Below are positions 42,128 through 50,466 of a stretch of DNA of 64,000 nucleotides, one piece after another. The notes beneath the pieces were generated by a model that was given only the letters and a program-made list of their open reading frames with translations, was not told the origin of the DNA and did not search any database. Numbering within the stretch: the stretch's first letter is position 1; each line of letters opens with the position of its first letter. The position numbers and the translations under genes are program-made. Location: the NCBI GenBank assembly GCA_019637585.1, contig JAHBVL010000002.1:124001-188000 (forward strand), read 5' to 3'. The DNA comes from Thermomicrobiales bacterium (lineage in GTDB: Bacteria > Chloroflexota > Chloroflexia > Thermomicrobiales > UBA6265).

Positions 42128-44128
42128 TTACGCGCTCGCGGACGTTGCCCTGCTGTCGATGGCCGACGGTCCGCCGATACCCGCGAGAATCTCGCTGGCG
42201 CCGTCCAGAGAGGTCACCTCCCAGGAGAGTGCCCGGGCCAGGTCGTAGATCTGGACTGCTTCGCCCGTTGACAGGCGATCGATGACCGCGGCGGGGAGAT
42301 CTCCTGCGCCGCCGGGGAACACCCACATGGACGAGTCTGCGTCCTCCCGGAACAGGAGCGAATTGAGCATCCGGGCGACGACGAACGGCGGCCGTGGATT
42401 CGAGAGACGGTCGATCAAGCCATTGGTGGCATCCATGCTGCGGTCGAAGTCGGCGTGGGGGCCAAGCACGATCCGCATCGATGGGTGGGCACTGACGCGG
42501 AGCATCGCCTCGGCCACGAGTCCGGCATTGATCTCATCGTCCTCGCTCGCCAGGTCGAGATACCAGTCGATGCCTTCGAAGCGGTTGCCTGGTGATGCGG
42601 CCGCTTCGTCGATCGCCGCACCGGGGTTGCGGTGCGGGAGGCGGCAGGCGAGGCGATGGATGGTCAGATCATGCGTCGCCAGGAATGCATCGAGCGCGGG
42701 GATATCAGCCGGACGGTAACCGACTCGCGTGCGCTGGTGATACTGCGACGCATCACTCTGCTCGACGATCGCCGGCGCCAGCGTGACCGGCAGACCGTCG
42801 TTTTGAAGCGAGCGGATCGCATCGAGCAACGAGATTTCAGGGAGCGTCGTTCCGGGGAGAACGACTTCAACGCTATCGATGACCGCGCGATGCGGCGCCA
42901 CGGCGGCCACCAGATCGAGGTGGTCCGACCAAACCCAGTATGGCGACAGAGCGACTCCTTCATCGCGAAGAATCTGAAGCCGGCTGGCTTCGCTTGGAGT
43001 AGAGAGGTCGAAAGCGGGAAAGCGCAGGAACCCGGCGCCGAGCTCGAGCACTGACGCGAGGCGAAAGTCATCCCGGACGGGTTGCCGGACGATCGATGGC
43101 CAAATGACCGGACCGGGGTTGGCGTGACCGAGTGGATGGGTGGCGAAGAGCCCGACTCTGCGCGCCGGTAGATCGCGCGACGTGCAGGTCATCACCTGTC
43201 GCGCCGCGCTGCCGGGCCGCATGGCCTCGGTGTCCCGGCCGGTGCGGACATGGTGCGCGCTCATCCCGCGTTCGGTTTCACGCAGGAAGTAAAACGCGAG
43301 CTTGTCCACGTCGCCACGCCCTCGATCGGGGGGCACCAGCGCATAGGCTTCGGCCAGGCCGGCTCGGGAGGTTGCTGTCGAGGGAACGGTCCAAAGCCGA
43401 GCGGCTCCATGCCGGTTGATTTCAACCGTGTGGGTATGCCCGCTGAATACCCATTCGATACCGTAGTTCTCCACCAGACCGAGCACCCAGCTCCGGGCAG
43501 GTTCGTCGAGGCTGTTGTAGAAGCCGGTCGAGTGTTCGTGTCGATCGACATAAAAGACCGGCATGTGCAGAAAGAGGAGGATGCGGCGATCGGCATTGGC
43601 GGCCAGATCGGCTTCCGCCCAGGCGATCTGCTCCGCTGCTTCGGGCAAGGGGCCGTTCATGATTTGCGTGTTCAGGACGATGCCGTGAATGTCGCCGGCG
43701 TCGAACGAGTGCCACGACCGGCTCACCCGGCTGTGCCAGCCGGCGAGTGTTTCCGGCGTTACCCATTGGGCTGGGCTCGTGCGATCTGGTTTGTCGCCGA
43801 TGTCCATGTTGCCCGCTGCCTGGTGGAAGTCGAGTCCCAGCGAGGCGAATTGAGCCAGTGCGCCCTCCTGAGCCACGTCGGCGCGACCCGTTTCGGGATA
43901 CTCGTGGCTGATGTCGCCCAGGTGAACCGCGAAATCACGGGGAAGGGCGGCGGCCATGCGCAATGCCCGCTCTGTTCTGACCGGAAATTCACCGACCGAC
44001 GACCATTCGGCCGCCTGGGCGTTGTCCGGAAGGATGAAGTGTGTGTCTGTGACGACCAGAAACTGGATCGAAGCAGCGGGCAGAAGGGAAAGGTCCCACA
44101 CCGGGGTTTGAAACTGACGAGATGACAT
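42128..44128 (-). CDS. Calcineurin-like metallophosphoesterase with large unknown C-terminal domain
   Basis: 666 residues. The N-terminal half has the metallophosphoesterase motifs: D28-T-H30, H69-LGD72, the GN107 motif (AAGNMDI), LLFLHMPVFYVD and GHTHTVEIN. The second half (about 330-666) has no motif I recognise, though the pattern of strand-helix units (VIWPSIVRQPV ... LQILRDEGVALSPYW ... VVEAMLRVSAHPSMRIVLGP-like) suggests a second barrel-type domain. No signal peptide is visible. Substrate unknown. Confidence 0.75.
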   Translation of the reverse strand: MSSRQFQTPVWDLSLLPAASIQFLVVTDTHFILPDNAQAAEWSSVGEFPVRTERALRMAAALPRDFAVHLGDISHEYPETGRADVAQEGALAQFASLGLDFHQAAGNMDIGDKPDRTSPAQWVTPETLAGWHSRVSRSWHSFDAGDIHGIVLNTQIMNGPLPEAAEQIAWAEADLAANADRRILLFLHMPVFYVDRHEHSTGFYNSLDEPARSWVLGLVENYGIEWVFSGHTHTVEINRHGAARLWTVPSTATSRAGLAEAYALVPPDRGRGDVDKLAFYFLRETERGMSAHHVRTGRDTEAMRPGSAARQVMTCTSRDLPARRVGLFATHPLGHANPGPVIWPSIVRQPVRDDFRLASVLELGAGFLRFPAFDLSTPSEASRLQILRDEGVALSPYWVWSDHLDLVAAVAPHRAVIDSVEVVLPGTTLPEISLLDAIRSLQNDGLPVTLAPAIVEQSDASQYHQRTRVGYRPADIPALDAFLATHDLTIHRLACRLPHRNPGAAIDEAAASPGNRFEGIDWYLDLASEDDEINAGLVAEAMLRVSAHPSMRIVLGPHADFDRSMDATNGLIDRLSNPRPPFVVARMLNSLLFREDADSSMWVFPGGAGDLPAAVIDRLSTGEAVQIYDLARALSWEVTSLDGASEILAGIGGPSAIDSRATSASA

Positions 44129-44231
44129 CGAGGTTCTTTGCTCCTGGCTCTGGTCGTCTTTTCACGATCGCACACAACGTATCATCCTATGCCAAAGTGG
44201 CCGATGTGCGCATGACTTGGGAAAGGGCTCG

Positions 44232-44753
44232 ATGATGGCATTCAATGTGAAAAAGCGGGGTAAGCTCACGTACTACTACCACGGTGACCGCCCGGTGCTG
44301 TCCGCTTTGGTTACTGAGGAGCAGCCCGATGGCGACCTGAAGATTTACTTCGCTGGTCTCACCGGCGGCTATTCGGCCAAGTCGGTCCTCGAGCTCGATG
44401 AGCTGGTGACGATGGACCCGCACCGGGAGATTCCTCTGGTCTTCCAATGCTGGGAGAAGTGGCTACGCGATGCCGGCATCTGCGAGTCGCTGAAAAAGAT
44501 CGATTTCATTGAGGTGCATGCGTTTGGGTGCCAGCCCAAGTCGCCCAATCCGCTGGTCGACCCTGCCGGTTTCGCCGCGGAGCAGGATCGGCTCCGTACC
44601 GCCTATGCTGAGGCCTACAGCAGCTTCTTTGCCGACAATCTGCCCGAGAATGGCGTGCCGTGCCGGTTCACCGTTCACCTGGTCGATGTACCGGACAAGG
44701 CTGCGTCGTACGAGTTCTACAGCACGGGACTATTGCAGCGCGCGCTGCAATAG
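44232..44753 (+). CDS. Hypothetical protein ending in a perfect palindrome
   Basis: About 173 residues, no family recognised. Starts MMAFNVKKRGKLTYYYHGDRPVLSALV, with a mixed alpha/beta pattern and two single Cys. ATG 44232 or the adjacent ATG 44235 follow AAAGGG at 4 or 7 nt. The last codons and the TAG stop lie inside a 32-bp perfect palindrome. Divergent from the phosphoesterase, convergent with the ABC exporter. Confidence 0.6.
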   Translation: MMAFNVKKRGKLTYYYHGDRPVLSALVTEEQPDGDLKIYFAGLTGGYSAKSVLELDELVTMDPHREIPLVFQCWEKWLRDAGICESLKKIDFIEVHAFGCQPKSPNPLVDPAGFAAEQDRLRTAYAEAYSSFFADNLPENGVPCRFTVHLVDVPDKAASYEFYSTGLLQRALQ

Positions 44754-44757
44754 TCCC
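44726..44757. terminator. 32-bp perfect palindrome spanning a stop codon
   Basis: GGGACTATTGCAGCGC is followed directly by its exact reverse complement. It includes the last codons and stop of the gene at 44232 and ends 26 nt before the convergent permease stop. It may be a coding-overlapping terminator or a recombination or protein-binding site. Confidence 0.6.
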
Positions 44758-44782
44758 TCCTGGTGGCGATGGGGGTCGGACC

Positions 44783-45613
44783 CTAGTTGCTCAGCGATCG
44801 ATATTTCCGAACGCCCAGTGGCCCGAAGATCGCCACCATGATCACGATCCAGATGATGGTCAGCAACGCCGGGTGCTCAGCCGGGAATCCCTGGGAGGCG
44901 TACGGATTCGGGTTGCCCCAGAGATCGCGCGTTGCCGCCGTCAGCGTGCTGACCGGATTCCACTTCGCGACCGGTTGCAACCAGCTGGGCATCGTTTCAG
45001 GCGGCACGAAGACGTTCGAGACGAAGGTCAGCGGGAAGATGATCGTGAATCCCATTTGCTGGGCGGTCTCGACCGTTTTCATGTAGAGACCCATCCAGAT
45101 CCCGACCCACGACATGGCGAAGGTGAAAAGGAGCAGGAGCCCGACCCCGGCGAAGAACTCCAGGACTGTGCCGTGGACGCGCCAGCCGACGGCGAATCCG
45201 GAGATCATCAGCACCAGCACGATGAATGACTGGTAGACGAGATCGAAGATGGCGCGACCGCTCAGCACCGCCGAGCGGGACATCGGCATCGAGCGGAAGC
45301 GGTCGATGATGCCCTTCTTGACGTCCTCGGTCATACCGATAGCAGTGATTGCCGAAGCGAAGGCCACGGTCTGGGCGAAGATGCCTGGCATCAGGAACTC
45401 GCGATAGGATCCGCCATCCGGCAATGGGATCGCTCCGCCGAAAACGAAGGCGAAGAGCAACACGAACATGATCGACTGGATGATGGCGAAGATCGCCAGC
45501 TCCGGAATGCGGGGTACGCGCTTCAGATTGCGCCAGGCGACCACCAGTCCGTCCGAGACCGCCTGACGAAACGAGTTGGCACTCGCTGCTCGTGGTGTTG
45601 CTATTGCACTCAT
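44783..45613 (-). CDS. ABC-2-type exporter permease, DrrB-like
   Basis: 276 residues, six membrane helices. Family features: LVVAWRNLKRVPRIPELAIFAIIQSIMFVLLFAFVFGG, MPGIFAQTVAFASAITAIGMTEDVKKGIIDRFRSMPMSRSAVLSGRAIFDL, FVSNVFVPPETMP and the late VAKWNPVSTLTAATRDLWG. It forms a daunorubicin-resistance-type drug or lipid exporter with the ATPase whose gene overlaps it by 4 nt. Confidence 0.92.
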   Translation of the reverse strand: MSAIATPRAASANSFRQAVSDGLVVAWRNLKRVPRIPELAIFAIIQSIMFVLLFAFVFGGAIPLPDGGSYREFLMPGIFAQTVAFASAITAIGMTEDVKKGIIDRFRSMPMSRSAVLSGRAIFDLVYQSFIVLVLMISGFAVGWRVHGTVLEFFAGVGLLLLFTFAMSWVGIWMGLYMKTVETAQQMGFTIIFPLTFVSNVFVPPETMPSWLQPVAKWNPVSTLTAATRDLWGNPNPYASQGFPAEHPALLTIIWIVIMVAIFGPLGVRKYRSLSN

Positions 45614-46722
45614 GACTGACCTCGCGTTTCGTCCAGATAGCCGTTGCCATTTCCTTCGGTCTGCTCGGCAACATGCCCGGTCAGGGTCAGGAAGACATCG
45701 TCGAGCGTCGGGCGCCGCAAGCCGATATCGTCGATGGGAATCGACGCATCCGCGAGTTCGCGGATGACCTCCGCCAATCTGGCGGCGCCGCCGTGAGCCG
45801 GCACCGTGATGCGCCTCGTATGGAGATCGATCGTCACATCGGCGTCCGGGCCGTTCCAGAGAACGTGGCGGGCGGCGTCGATCTGCTCGTGGGCGGTTAC
45901 GACCACCTCGATGCGTTCGCCACCGATATCCGACTTCAGCTCGTCGGCGGTTCCCCGCGCGATGATCCGACCCTGATCGACGACCGCGATGCTATGGGCC
46001 AGCTCGTCGGCTTCCTCCAGATACTGCGTAGTGAGGAGGAGCGTCGTTCCCTCGCGGACCCGGTCCCGGATCGCATCCCACATAGCGATTCGGCTGCGGG
46101 GATCGAGCCCGGTCGTTGGTTCGTCGAGCACGAGAAGCCGTGGGTGACCGGCGAGCGCGCCCGCCAGGTCGAGGCGTCGTCGCATACCGCCGGAGTAGGT
46201 TTTCACCACACGATCGGCCGCGTCGGTGAGGGCGAATTGCTCGAGCAGCTCCTTGGCTCGTCGCTTGGCGTCGTTCCTGCTCAACTGGTAGAGCCGGCCG
46301 AACATATACAGGTTCTCGCGGCCGGTCAGGTGCTCATCCACGGCGGCGTACTGGCCGGAAAGGCCGATGATCGACCGAACGGCGTCGGCTTCGGTCACGA
46401 CGTCGTGCCCCATGATGGTGGCCCGCCCGGCATCGGGACGCAGCAGCGTGGCCAGAATCCGCACCGTTGTCGTTTTGCCGGCGCCATTGGGGCCGAGCAG
46501 TCCGAGAACCGTGCCTTCTTCGACTGTCAGGTTGATGCCGTCGAGCGCCTGTACGGTGCTCTTGCCCACGGTGTAGGTCTTGACCAGACCCTCGGCGACG
46601 ACCGCCAGCGGCTTGCCTGGGGCGGGTTCACGGATCACCCCGACAAAACCATTTGGATTCGGTTTGGTTGGTGGTTCGAGAGGCGGCGCATCGAGGATGG
46701 CCTCTCGCAAATGTGTACTCAT
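45610..46722 (-). CDS. ABC exporter ATP-binding protein, DrrA-like
   Basis: 370 residues with about 45 extra at the N-terminus. Walker A GPNGAGKTTTVRIL, Q-loop GLSGQYAAVDEHLTG, the DrrA-type signature TYSGGMRRRLDLAGAL, Walker B LLVLDEPTTGLDP and the H/Q-loop LLLTTQYLEEADELA. The C-terminal DUF4162-like tail ends RRPTLDDVFLTLTG. ATG 46722 with AAGGGGG just upstream. It is transcribed first and overlaps the permease (ATGA). Confidence 0.94.
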   Translation of the reverse strand: MSTHLREAILDAPPLEPPTKPNPNGFVGVIREPAPGKPLAVVAEGLVKTYTVGKSTVQALDGINLTVEEGTVLGLLGPNGAGKTTTVRILATLLRPDAGRATIMGHDVVTEADAVRSIIGLSGQYAAVDEHLTGRENLYMFGRLYQLSRNDAKRRAKELLEQFALTDAADRVVKTYSGGMRRRLDLAGALAGHPRLLVLDEPTTGLDPRSRIAMWDAIRDRVREGTTLLLTTQYLEEADELAHSIAVVDQGRIIARGTADELKSDIGGERIEVVVTAHEQIDAARHVLWNGPDADVTIDLHTRRITVPAHGGAARLAEVIRELADASIPIDDIGLRRPTLDDVFLTLTGHVAEQTEGNGNGYLDETRGQS

Positions 46723-46864
46723 GGGTCCCCCTTTTCTCACTGTGGCGTTGGCCGAGCCTCGCTGCTCGACAGGGCGGAGACAGCGACGCCCGCCCTTGGG
46801 TGCGCAGAAGATTCAACGCGGGCGAGCGACGCCTGTGAGATTGTCGACTGGGATCGGCCGATTT

Positions 46865-47464
46865 CTACCGAGAGTAGTACTCGACCACGAGGTGCTCTTC
46901 GCAGATGACGGGAACCTCGCTCCGCTCCGGCAGGCTGACCAGTCGGGCGGTCATCCCATTGGAGTCCGACTCGACATATGGCACGGTTGAGCCACTCTGC
47001 CGGAGATCGGTGAAGACCGCCATTTTCTGGCTGCGTTCCTTAACGGAAATCACATCACCAGGCTTCAGCTTCTGCGAAGGAATATCGGCCCGATGACCGT
47101 TCAGCTGGAAATGGCCATGGGTGACGAACTGGCGGGCGGCGTAGATCGTCGGAGCCAGTCCAGCCCGCAGTACGACGACGTCCATGCGGGTTTCCAGCAA
47201 CTGGACCAGATTCTCGCCAGTGGCTCCCGGCATGCGGGAGGCTCGCTCGAACTGGCGGCGCAGGTACTTCTCACCGACGTTGTACTGGAAGCGAAGCCGC
47301 TGCTTCTCCAGGAGCTGAACGCCATAGTCAGACTTGCGACGGCGACGCTTCGAACCATCCTGTCCCGGAGGATTCGTGCGCTTCTTCATAATTCGCTCAG
47401 CTTTGGGAGTCAGTGCAACACCGAGCGCCCGCGATTTCTTAACCTTGGCTCCCGTGAAATTCAT
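46865..47464 (-). CDS. rpsD: 30S ribosomal protein S4, cysteine-free form
   Basis: 199 residues with the S4 domain (METRMDVVVLRAGLAPTIYAARQFVTHGHFQLNG) and the C-terminal VISVKERSQK. The N-terminal zinc-binding Cys knuckle of classical S4 is absent; the first residues are MNFTGAKVKKSRALGVALTPK. ATG 47464 has GGAG 9 nt upstream. It stands alone, away from the S13-S11-rpoA operon, as do zinc-independent S4 paralogs. An extended -10 (TGATATGAT) lies upstream at about 47527-47535. Confidence 0.94.
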   Translation of the reverse strand: MNFTGAKVKKSRALGVALTPKAERIMKKRTNPPGQDGSKRRRRKSDYGVQLLEKQRLRFQYNVGEKYLRRQFERASRMPGATGENLVQLLETRMDVVVLRAGLAPTIYAARQFVTHGHFQLNGHRADIPSQKLKPGDVISVKERSQKMAVFTDLRQSGSTVPYVESDSNGMTARLVSLPERSEVPVICEEHLVVEYYSR

Positions 47465-47613
47465 CGAGTAGAACTCCAAAATGGAAAGAAAAACAGCACA
47501 ATGAGAGGCGCTCGAGGCGCCGGAAGATCATATCACACTCGGCGGGGCGAGCGTGGCTAGCCCGATTCCCGCCGATTTGCCGTGGCGTTTCCTGTCGAAG
47601 CAGCGTCTTCCCC

Positions 47614-48591
47614 TCAGGAGGCGGGAGCGAAGATCTCCGCGTAGGCATCCAGAATCCGCTTGCGGCCATAGAGGTCGCCGGGGAAACCGACGCGCTCCAG
47701 ATAGAAGACGCGATCAGTCTGTACAGCCGGAATCTGGGCCCAGAGCGGACTGGCGGTGACTTCCTCGAGCGATGCCTGCTCGTCCTGCGTGCCTTCGACG
47801 GTCGACTGGAGCATGATCAGGGTCTCGCCATCGAGTCGGATCATCTCTTCCAGGCTGAAGTGAGCCCGGCCGGCGCCGTCGACCTCCAGCCCTTCCGGAT
47901 CTGGGCGGATTTCCAGTCCCAGCTTGGTCAAGACCTCGACTGGCATGAAGGTGTCCGAAACCCAAGCGGCGATCGACGTGGCTCCCGGGTAAATCGTGCC
48001 CACGGAAACGGTCTGTCCGTCAACGCCCAGCTCCTGGGCCAGTGTTTCGATCGACGCGTCGACCGCTTCGATCTGGGACTCGGCTTCTTCGTCCAATCCG
48101 AACACCGCGGCAAGCTCGCGGATGTTGTCTCGCCAGTCCTCGTGATCGGTCAGGACGACAACGGGACCGAATGCGGAGAGCTCCTCGTAGCCGAGAGGCA
48201 GAAACGCGAGAATCTGATCCGGAACCAGCACGAGGTCGGCTCCGAGAAGGAGGAGAGCCTCCAGGTCCGCTTCCCACAGGGTGAACGGTTCGAGATTCTC
48301 GACCTCCTCCGGATCGATGCCGACGTACCCGCTCGCATAGGTCGACGACGAAGCGACTGGATGGACGCCCAGCTCGATCAGATCCGCCAGCAGAAACTCG
48401 TCGCCGAGCGCCAGCACCCGCTCCGGATTGGCGGGAATGACGGTTTCGCCCAATGCATGGGTGACGGTGCGCGTCTCCCCGGCCTCCGGTGAGCTCTGAG
48501 CGGCAGCCGGTAGTCGCCTGGTGATAGCGAGCGCGAGCGAGGTAGTAGCGCTCGCGGTGACGAAGGTGCGCCGGGTCAAGTTCGCGTGCAC
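47614..48591 (-). CDS. Tat-exported iron-complex-type substrate-binding protein (FecB/FhuD-like)
   Basis: 325 residues, class III (helical-backbone) solute-binding protein. Tat signal LTRRTFVTASATTSLALAI, then RTVTHALGETVIPANPERVLALGDEFLLADLIELGVHPVA, with PLWAQIPAVQTDRVFYLE near the end. GTG 48591 is preferred because GAGGAG lies 9 nt upstream; ATG 48618 would add nine residues. No permease or ATPase gene is adjacent. A 25-bp metal-regulator-like palindrome precedes it. Confidence 0.88.
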   Translation of the reverse strand: MHANLTRRTFVTASATTSLALAITRRLPAAAQSSPEAGETRTVTHALGETVIPANPERVLALGDEFLLADLIELGVHPVASSSTYASGYVGIDPEEVENLEPFTLWEADLEALLLLGADLVLVPDQILAFLPLGYEELSAFGPVVVLTDHEDWRDNIRELAAVFGLDEEAESQIEAVDASIETLAQELGVDGQTVSVGTIYPGATSIAAWVSDTFMPVEVLTKLGLEIRPDPEGLEVDGAGRAHFSLEEMIRLDGETLIMLQSTVEGTQDEQASLEEVTASPLWAQIPAVQTDRVFYLERVGFPGDLYGRKRILDAYAEIFAPAS

Positions 48592-48620
48592 GGATGGTTT
48601 CTCCTCATTCCCCGCCATTA

Positions 48621-48645
48621 ATATCCGACTATTCTAGTCGGGTAT
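48621..48645. promoter_or_regulatory. 25-bp palindrome, candidate iron-regulator operator
   Basis: CCGACTA-TTC-TAGTCGG with flanking ATA/TAT, only one mismatched pair in 25 bp. It lies 30-54 nt before the GTG of the iron-type binding protein and includes TAGAAT on the minus strand, usable as a -10. Similar in size and symmetry to DtxR/Fur-type boxes. Confidence 0.55.
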
Positions 48646-48691
48646 TGCGTATTTGACACGGAATGAGCTGAGCTTCGGTGCTGCGCCAGAC

Positions 48692-49231
48692 TCAGCCTTT
48701 GATGGCGTCGATGGCGTCCATCAGCGAGTCGAAGTCGGCAAAGCCGTCGTAACGGCGCTCGTTGACGAAGAATGTCGGTGTGCCGTTGACGCCACTCCGC
48801 ACGCCGCTCATGAAATCCTCCCGCACCCTCTCCTTGAAGGTTCCATCGGCGAGGCTCTGTGCCAGCGCGCTCGGATCGAGACCCACGCCGTTTCCAAGCT
48901 CGAGCAGGAGGTCTTCGCTCAGCGAAGAGTTTCGTTCGAGGATGGCGTCGTGCATTTGCCAGAAGCGTCCCTGCGCGCCGGCCGCCTCGGCTGCTTCAGC
49001 GGCTATCTGCGCGTGGGGATGAGAGGTGGTGAGCGGAAAGTTGCGGAAAACGAAGAAGAGGTCGTTTCCCAGCGCGCGCTGGATCTCCCGAACAACGCTA
49101 TGCGCCGCGATGCAGTGGGGGCATTCGTAGTCGCCATATTCCACAAGCGTGATCGGCGAACCGGGCGTTCCCTGTCCGTGGTCTCGGTCGCCGACTGGAA
49201 GGGTCAGCTTTGATTCATTGGAGAAACTCAT
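48692..49231 (-). CDS. DsbA-like thiol oxidoreductase
   Basis: 179-residue thioredoxin-fold protein with an inserted helical domain, like the DsbA/FrnE group. Active site C37-P-H-C40 in EYGDYECPHCIAAH, cis-Pro loop NGTPTFFVNERRY. There is no signal peptide, so it may act in the cytoplasm, as do similar C-terminal domains of NhaA-type proteins. 12 nt downstream of the peroxiredoxin, so one operon. Confidence 0.92.
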   Translation of the reverse strand: MSFSNESKLTLPVGDRDHGQGTPGSPITLVEYGDYECPHCIAAHSVVREIQRALGNDLFFVFRNFPLTTSHPHAQIAAEAAEAAGAQGRFWQMHDAILERNSSLSEDLLLELGNGVGLDPSALAQSLADGTFKERVREDFMSGVRSGVNGTPTFFVNERRYDGFADFDSLMDAIDAIKG

Positions 49232-49243
49232 GCCGGGGAACCG

Positions 49244-49723
49244 CTATGAGTCTGGCAACGCTTCGAGGGCGGCGAGAATACCGTCTGCGCCCGGATTCAC
49301 ACCCGGAGGAGCGAGATAGCTCCAGGCAATGACGCCATCCTTGTCCAGAACGAAAAGGGATCGCGCCGCCATTCCGGACTCGGCATTGAAGGTGCCGTAC
49401 AGGTCGCTCACCGCGCCATGCGGGTGGAAATCGGCCAGGATGGGGAAGGTCAATCCCCGGTCAGCGGCGAATGCCTTGTGACACCAGACGCTGTCGACCG
49501 AAACGCCAAGCAGCTGCGCGCCAAACCGCTCGAACTCCGGCAGAACCTGTTGAAAGAGCGCCATCTGGTCCGAACAAGTCGGGCTCCAGTCCGCGGGGTA
49601 GAAGGCGAGAATCACCGGCTGGCCACGCAGTCCGCTCAAGGTGATCTCCTTGTCGGATGAGGCTTTCAGCGTGAAGTCTGGCGCGGTGGTTCCGGCCGGC
49701 AACGGAGCGATTGAGTTAGTCAT
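49244..49723 (-). CDS. Peroxiredoxin, AhpC/TSA family
   Basis: 159 residues. Peroxidatic C50 in YPADWSPTCSDQ, with the Thr at position 49 rather than 47 but the family pattern P-x-x-x-T/S-x-x-C recognisable; probable resolving C81 in VDSVWCHKAF. It reduces peroxides with a thiol donor, possibly the DsbA-like neighbour. The stretch FHPHGAVSDLYGTFN is typical of AhpE-like enzymes. Confidence 0.92.
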   Translation of the reverse strand: MTNSIAPLPAGTTAPDFTLKASSDKEITLSGLRGQPVILAFYPADWSPTCSDQMALFQQVLPEFERFGAQLLGVSVDSVWCHKAFAADRGLTFPILADFHPHGAVSDLYGTFNAESGMAARSLFVLDKDGVIAWSYLAPPGVNPGADGILAALEALPDS

Positions 49724-49906
49724 GAACGCCTGTCCATTTCGATGACGGAGGGTAGCTCGATCGACGGTTGTCGATGACTATCACTGTACCGCATCGGGCT
49801 CGAGCGGGCGGAGACGTTGAGAGGGGAACAGGGGTTACGCCGCGCTGGTGGATCTGGCCGATTGGGGCGATCGAAAAAGGGGATTGAACGGGGCGATGGT
49901 CCGCGG

Positions 49907-49979
49907 AGCGGGTGATGGGACTCGAACCCACGACATTTTGCTTGGGAAGCAAACACTCTACCAGCTGAGTTACACCCGC
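49907..49979 (-). tRNA. tRNA-Gly(CCC)
   Basis: Acceptor GCGGGTG/CACCCGC, anticodon stem TTTGC/GCAAA around TTCCCAA (anticodon CCC), T loop TTCGAGT. CCA not encoded. Confidence 0.94.
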
Positions 49980-50168
49980 GTCAGCGTCTGCCAGTATAGG
50001 ACGCTCCACCGGCAAAGTCTAACCCTTCCTGAGAGTCAACTGGGAACGCCGCGATGGGGCATATCGCGTCTTCAGGAGCAGTCGCAATCCGCGACAGGGG
50101 AGCCGTGCGTATACCGAAGTGAGCAGTTTCGTGACGGAATTGTTCATGTCACGTACGTACGAGCCAAG

Positions 50169-50198
50169 TTGACGCAATTTCGCGTGGCTCTCTATACT
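50169..50198 (+). promoter_or_regulatory. Promoter of tRNA-Ala
   Basis: TTGACG at 50169-50174 and TATACT at 50193-50198 with 18-bp spacing, 17 nt before the tRNA. Confidence 0.75.
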
Positions 50199-50214
50199 AC
50201 AGTTCCCTTCCCGA

Positions 50215-50287
<73 letters not shown>

Positions 50288-50301
50288 CCCTGGGGAATAC
50301 G

Positions 50302-50329
50302 AACAGCACGGCCGACCGGCCGTGCTGTT
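50302..50329. terminator. Rho-independent terminator after tRNA-Ala
   Basis: AACAGCACGGCCG pairs perfectly with CGGCCGTGCTGTT, followed by TTCG and T-rich sequence. Confidence 0.85.
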
Positions 50330-50354
50330 TTCGTTTGTATCTCGTCGCGTGGGA

Positions 50355-50466
50355 GGAAGCGCCATAAATGGCGAAGCTACGCGCCGTTTTCCGCCGATCA
50401 CCGACGTCGGGCCACAGGTGCCCGAACTACGATCCATCTGACTGCTGACTGCTGACTGCTGACTGC
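50355..50466. repeat. Short palindrome, 31-bp dispersed block and heptamer repeats behind ftsH
   Basis: A 26-bp segment with GCCATAAATGGC (50355-50380) also occurs inverted at 1883-1907. The block at 50401-50431 matches 34413-34443 in 30 of 31 bases. Four TGACTGC heptamers (50439-50466) end exactly at the ftsH TAG stop. Confidence 0.8.

Noticed and set aside
49244-49723. Second selenoprotein (peroxiredoxin or DsbA-like neighbour)
   Set aside because: Both active sites use ordinary Cys codons and the frames contain no internal TGA.
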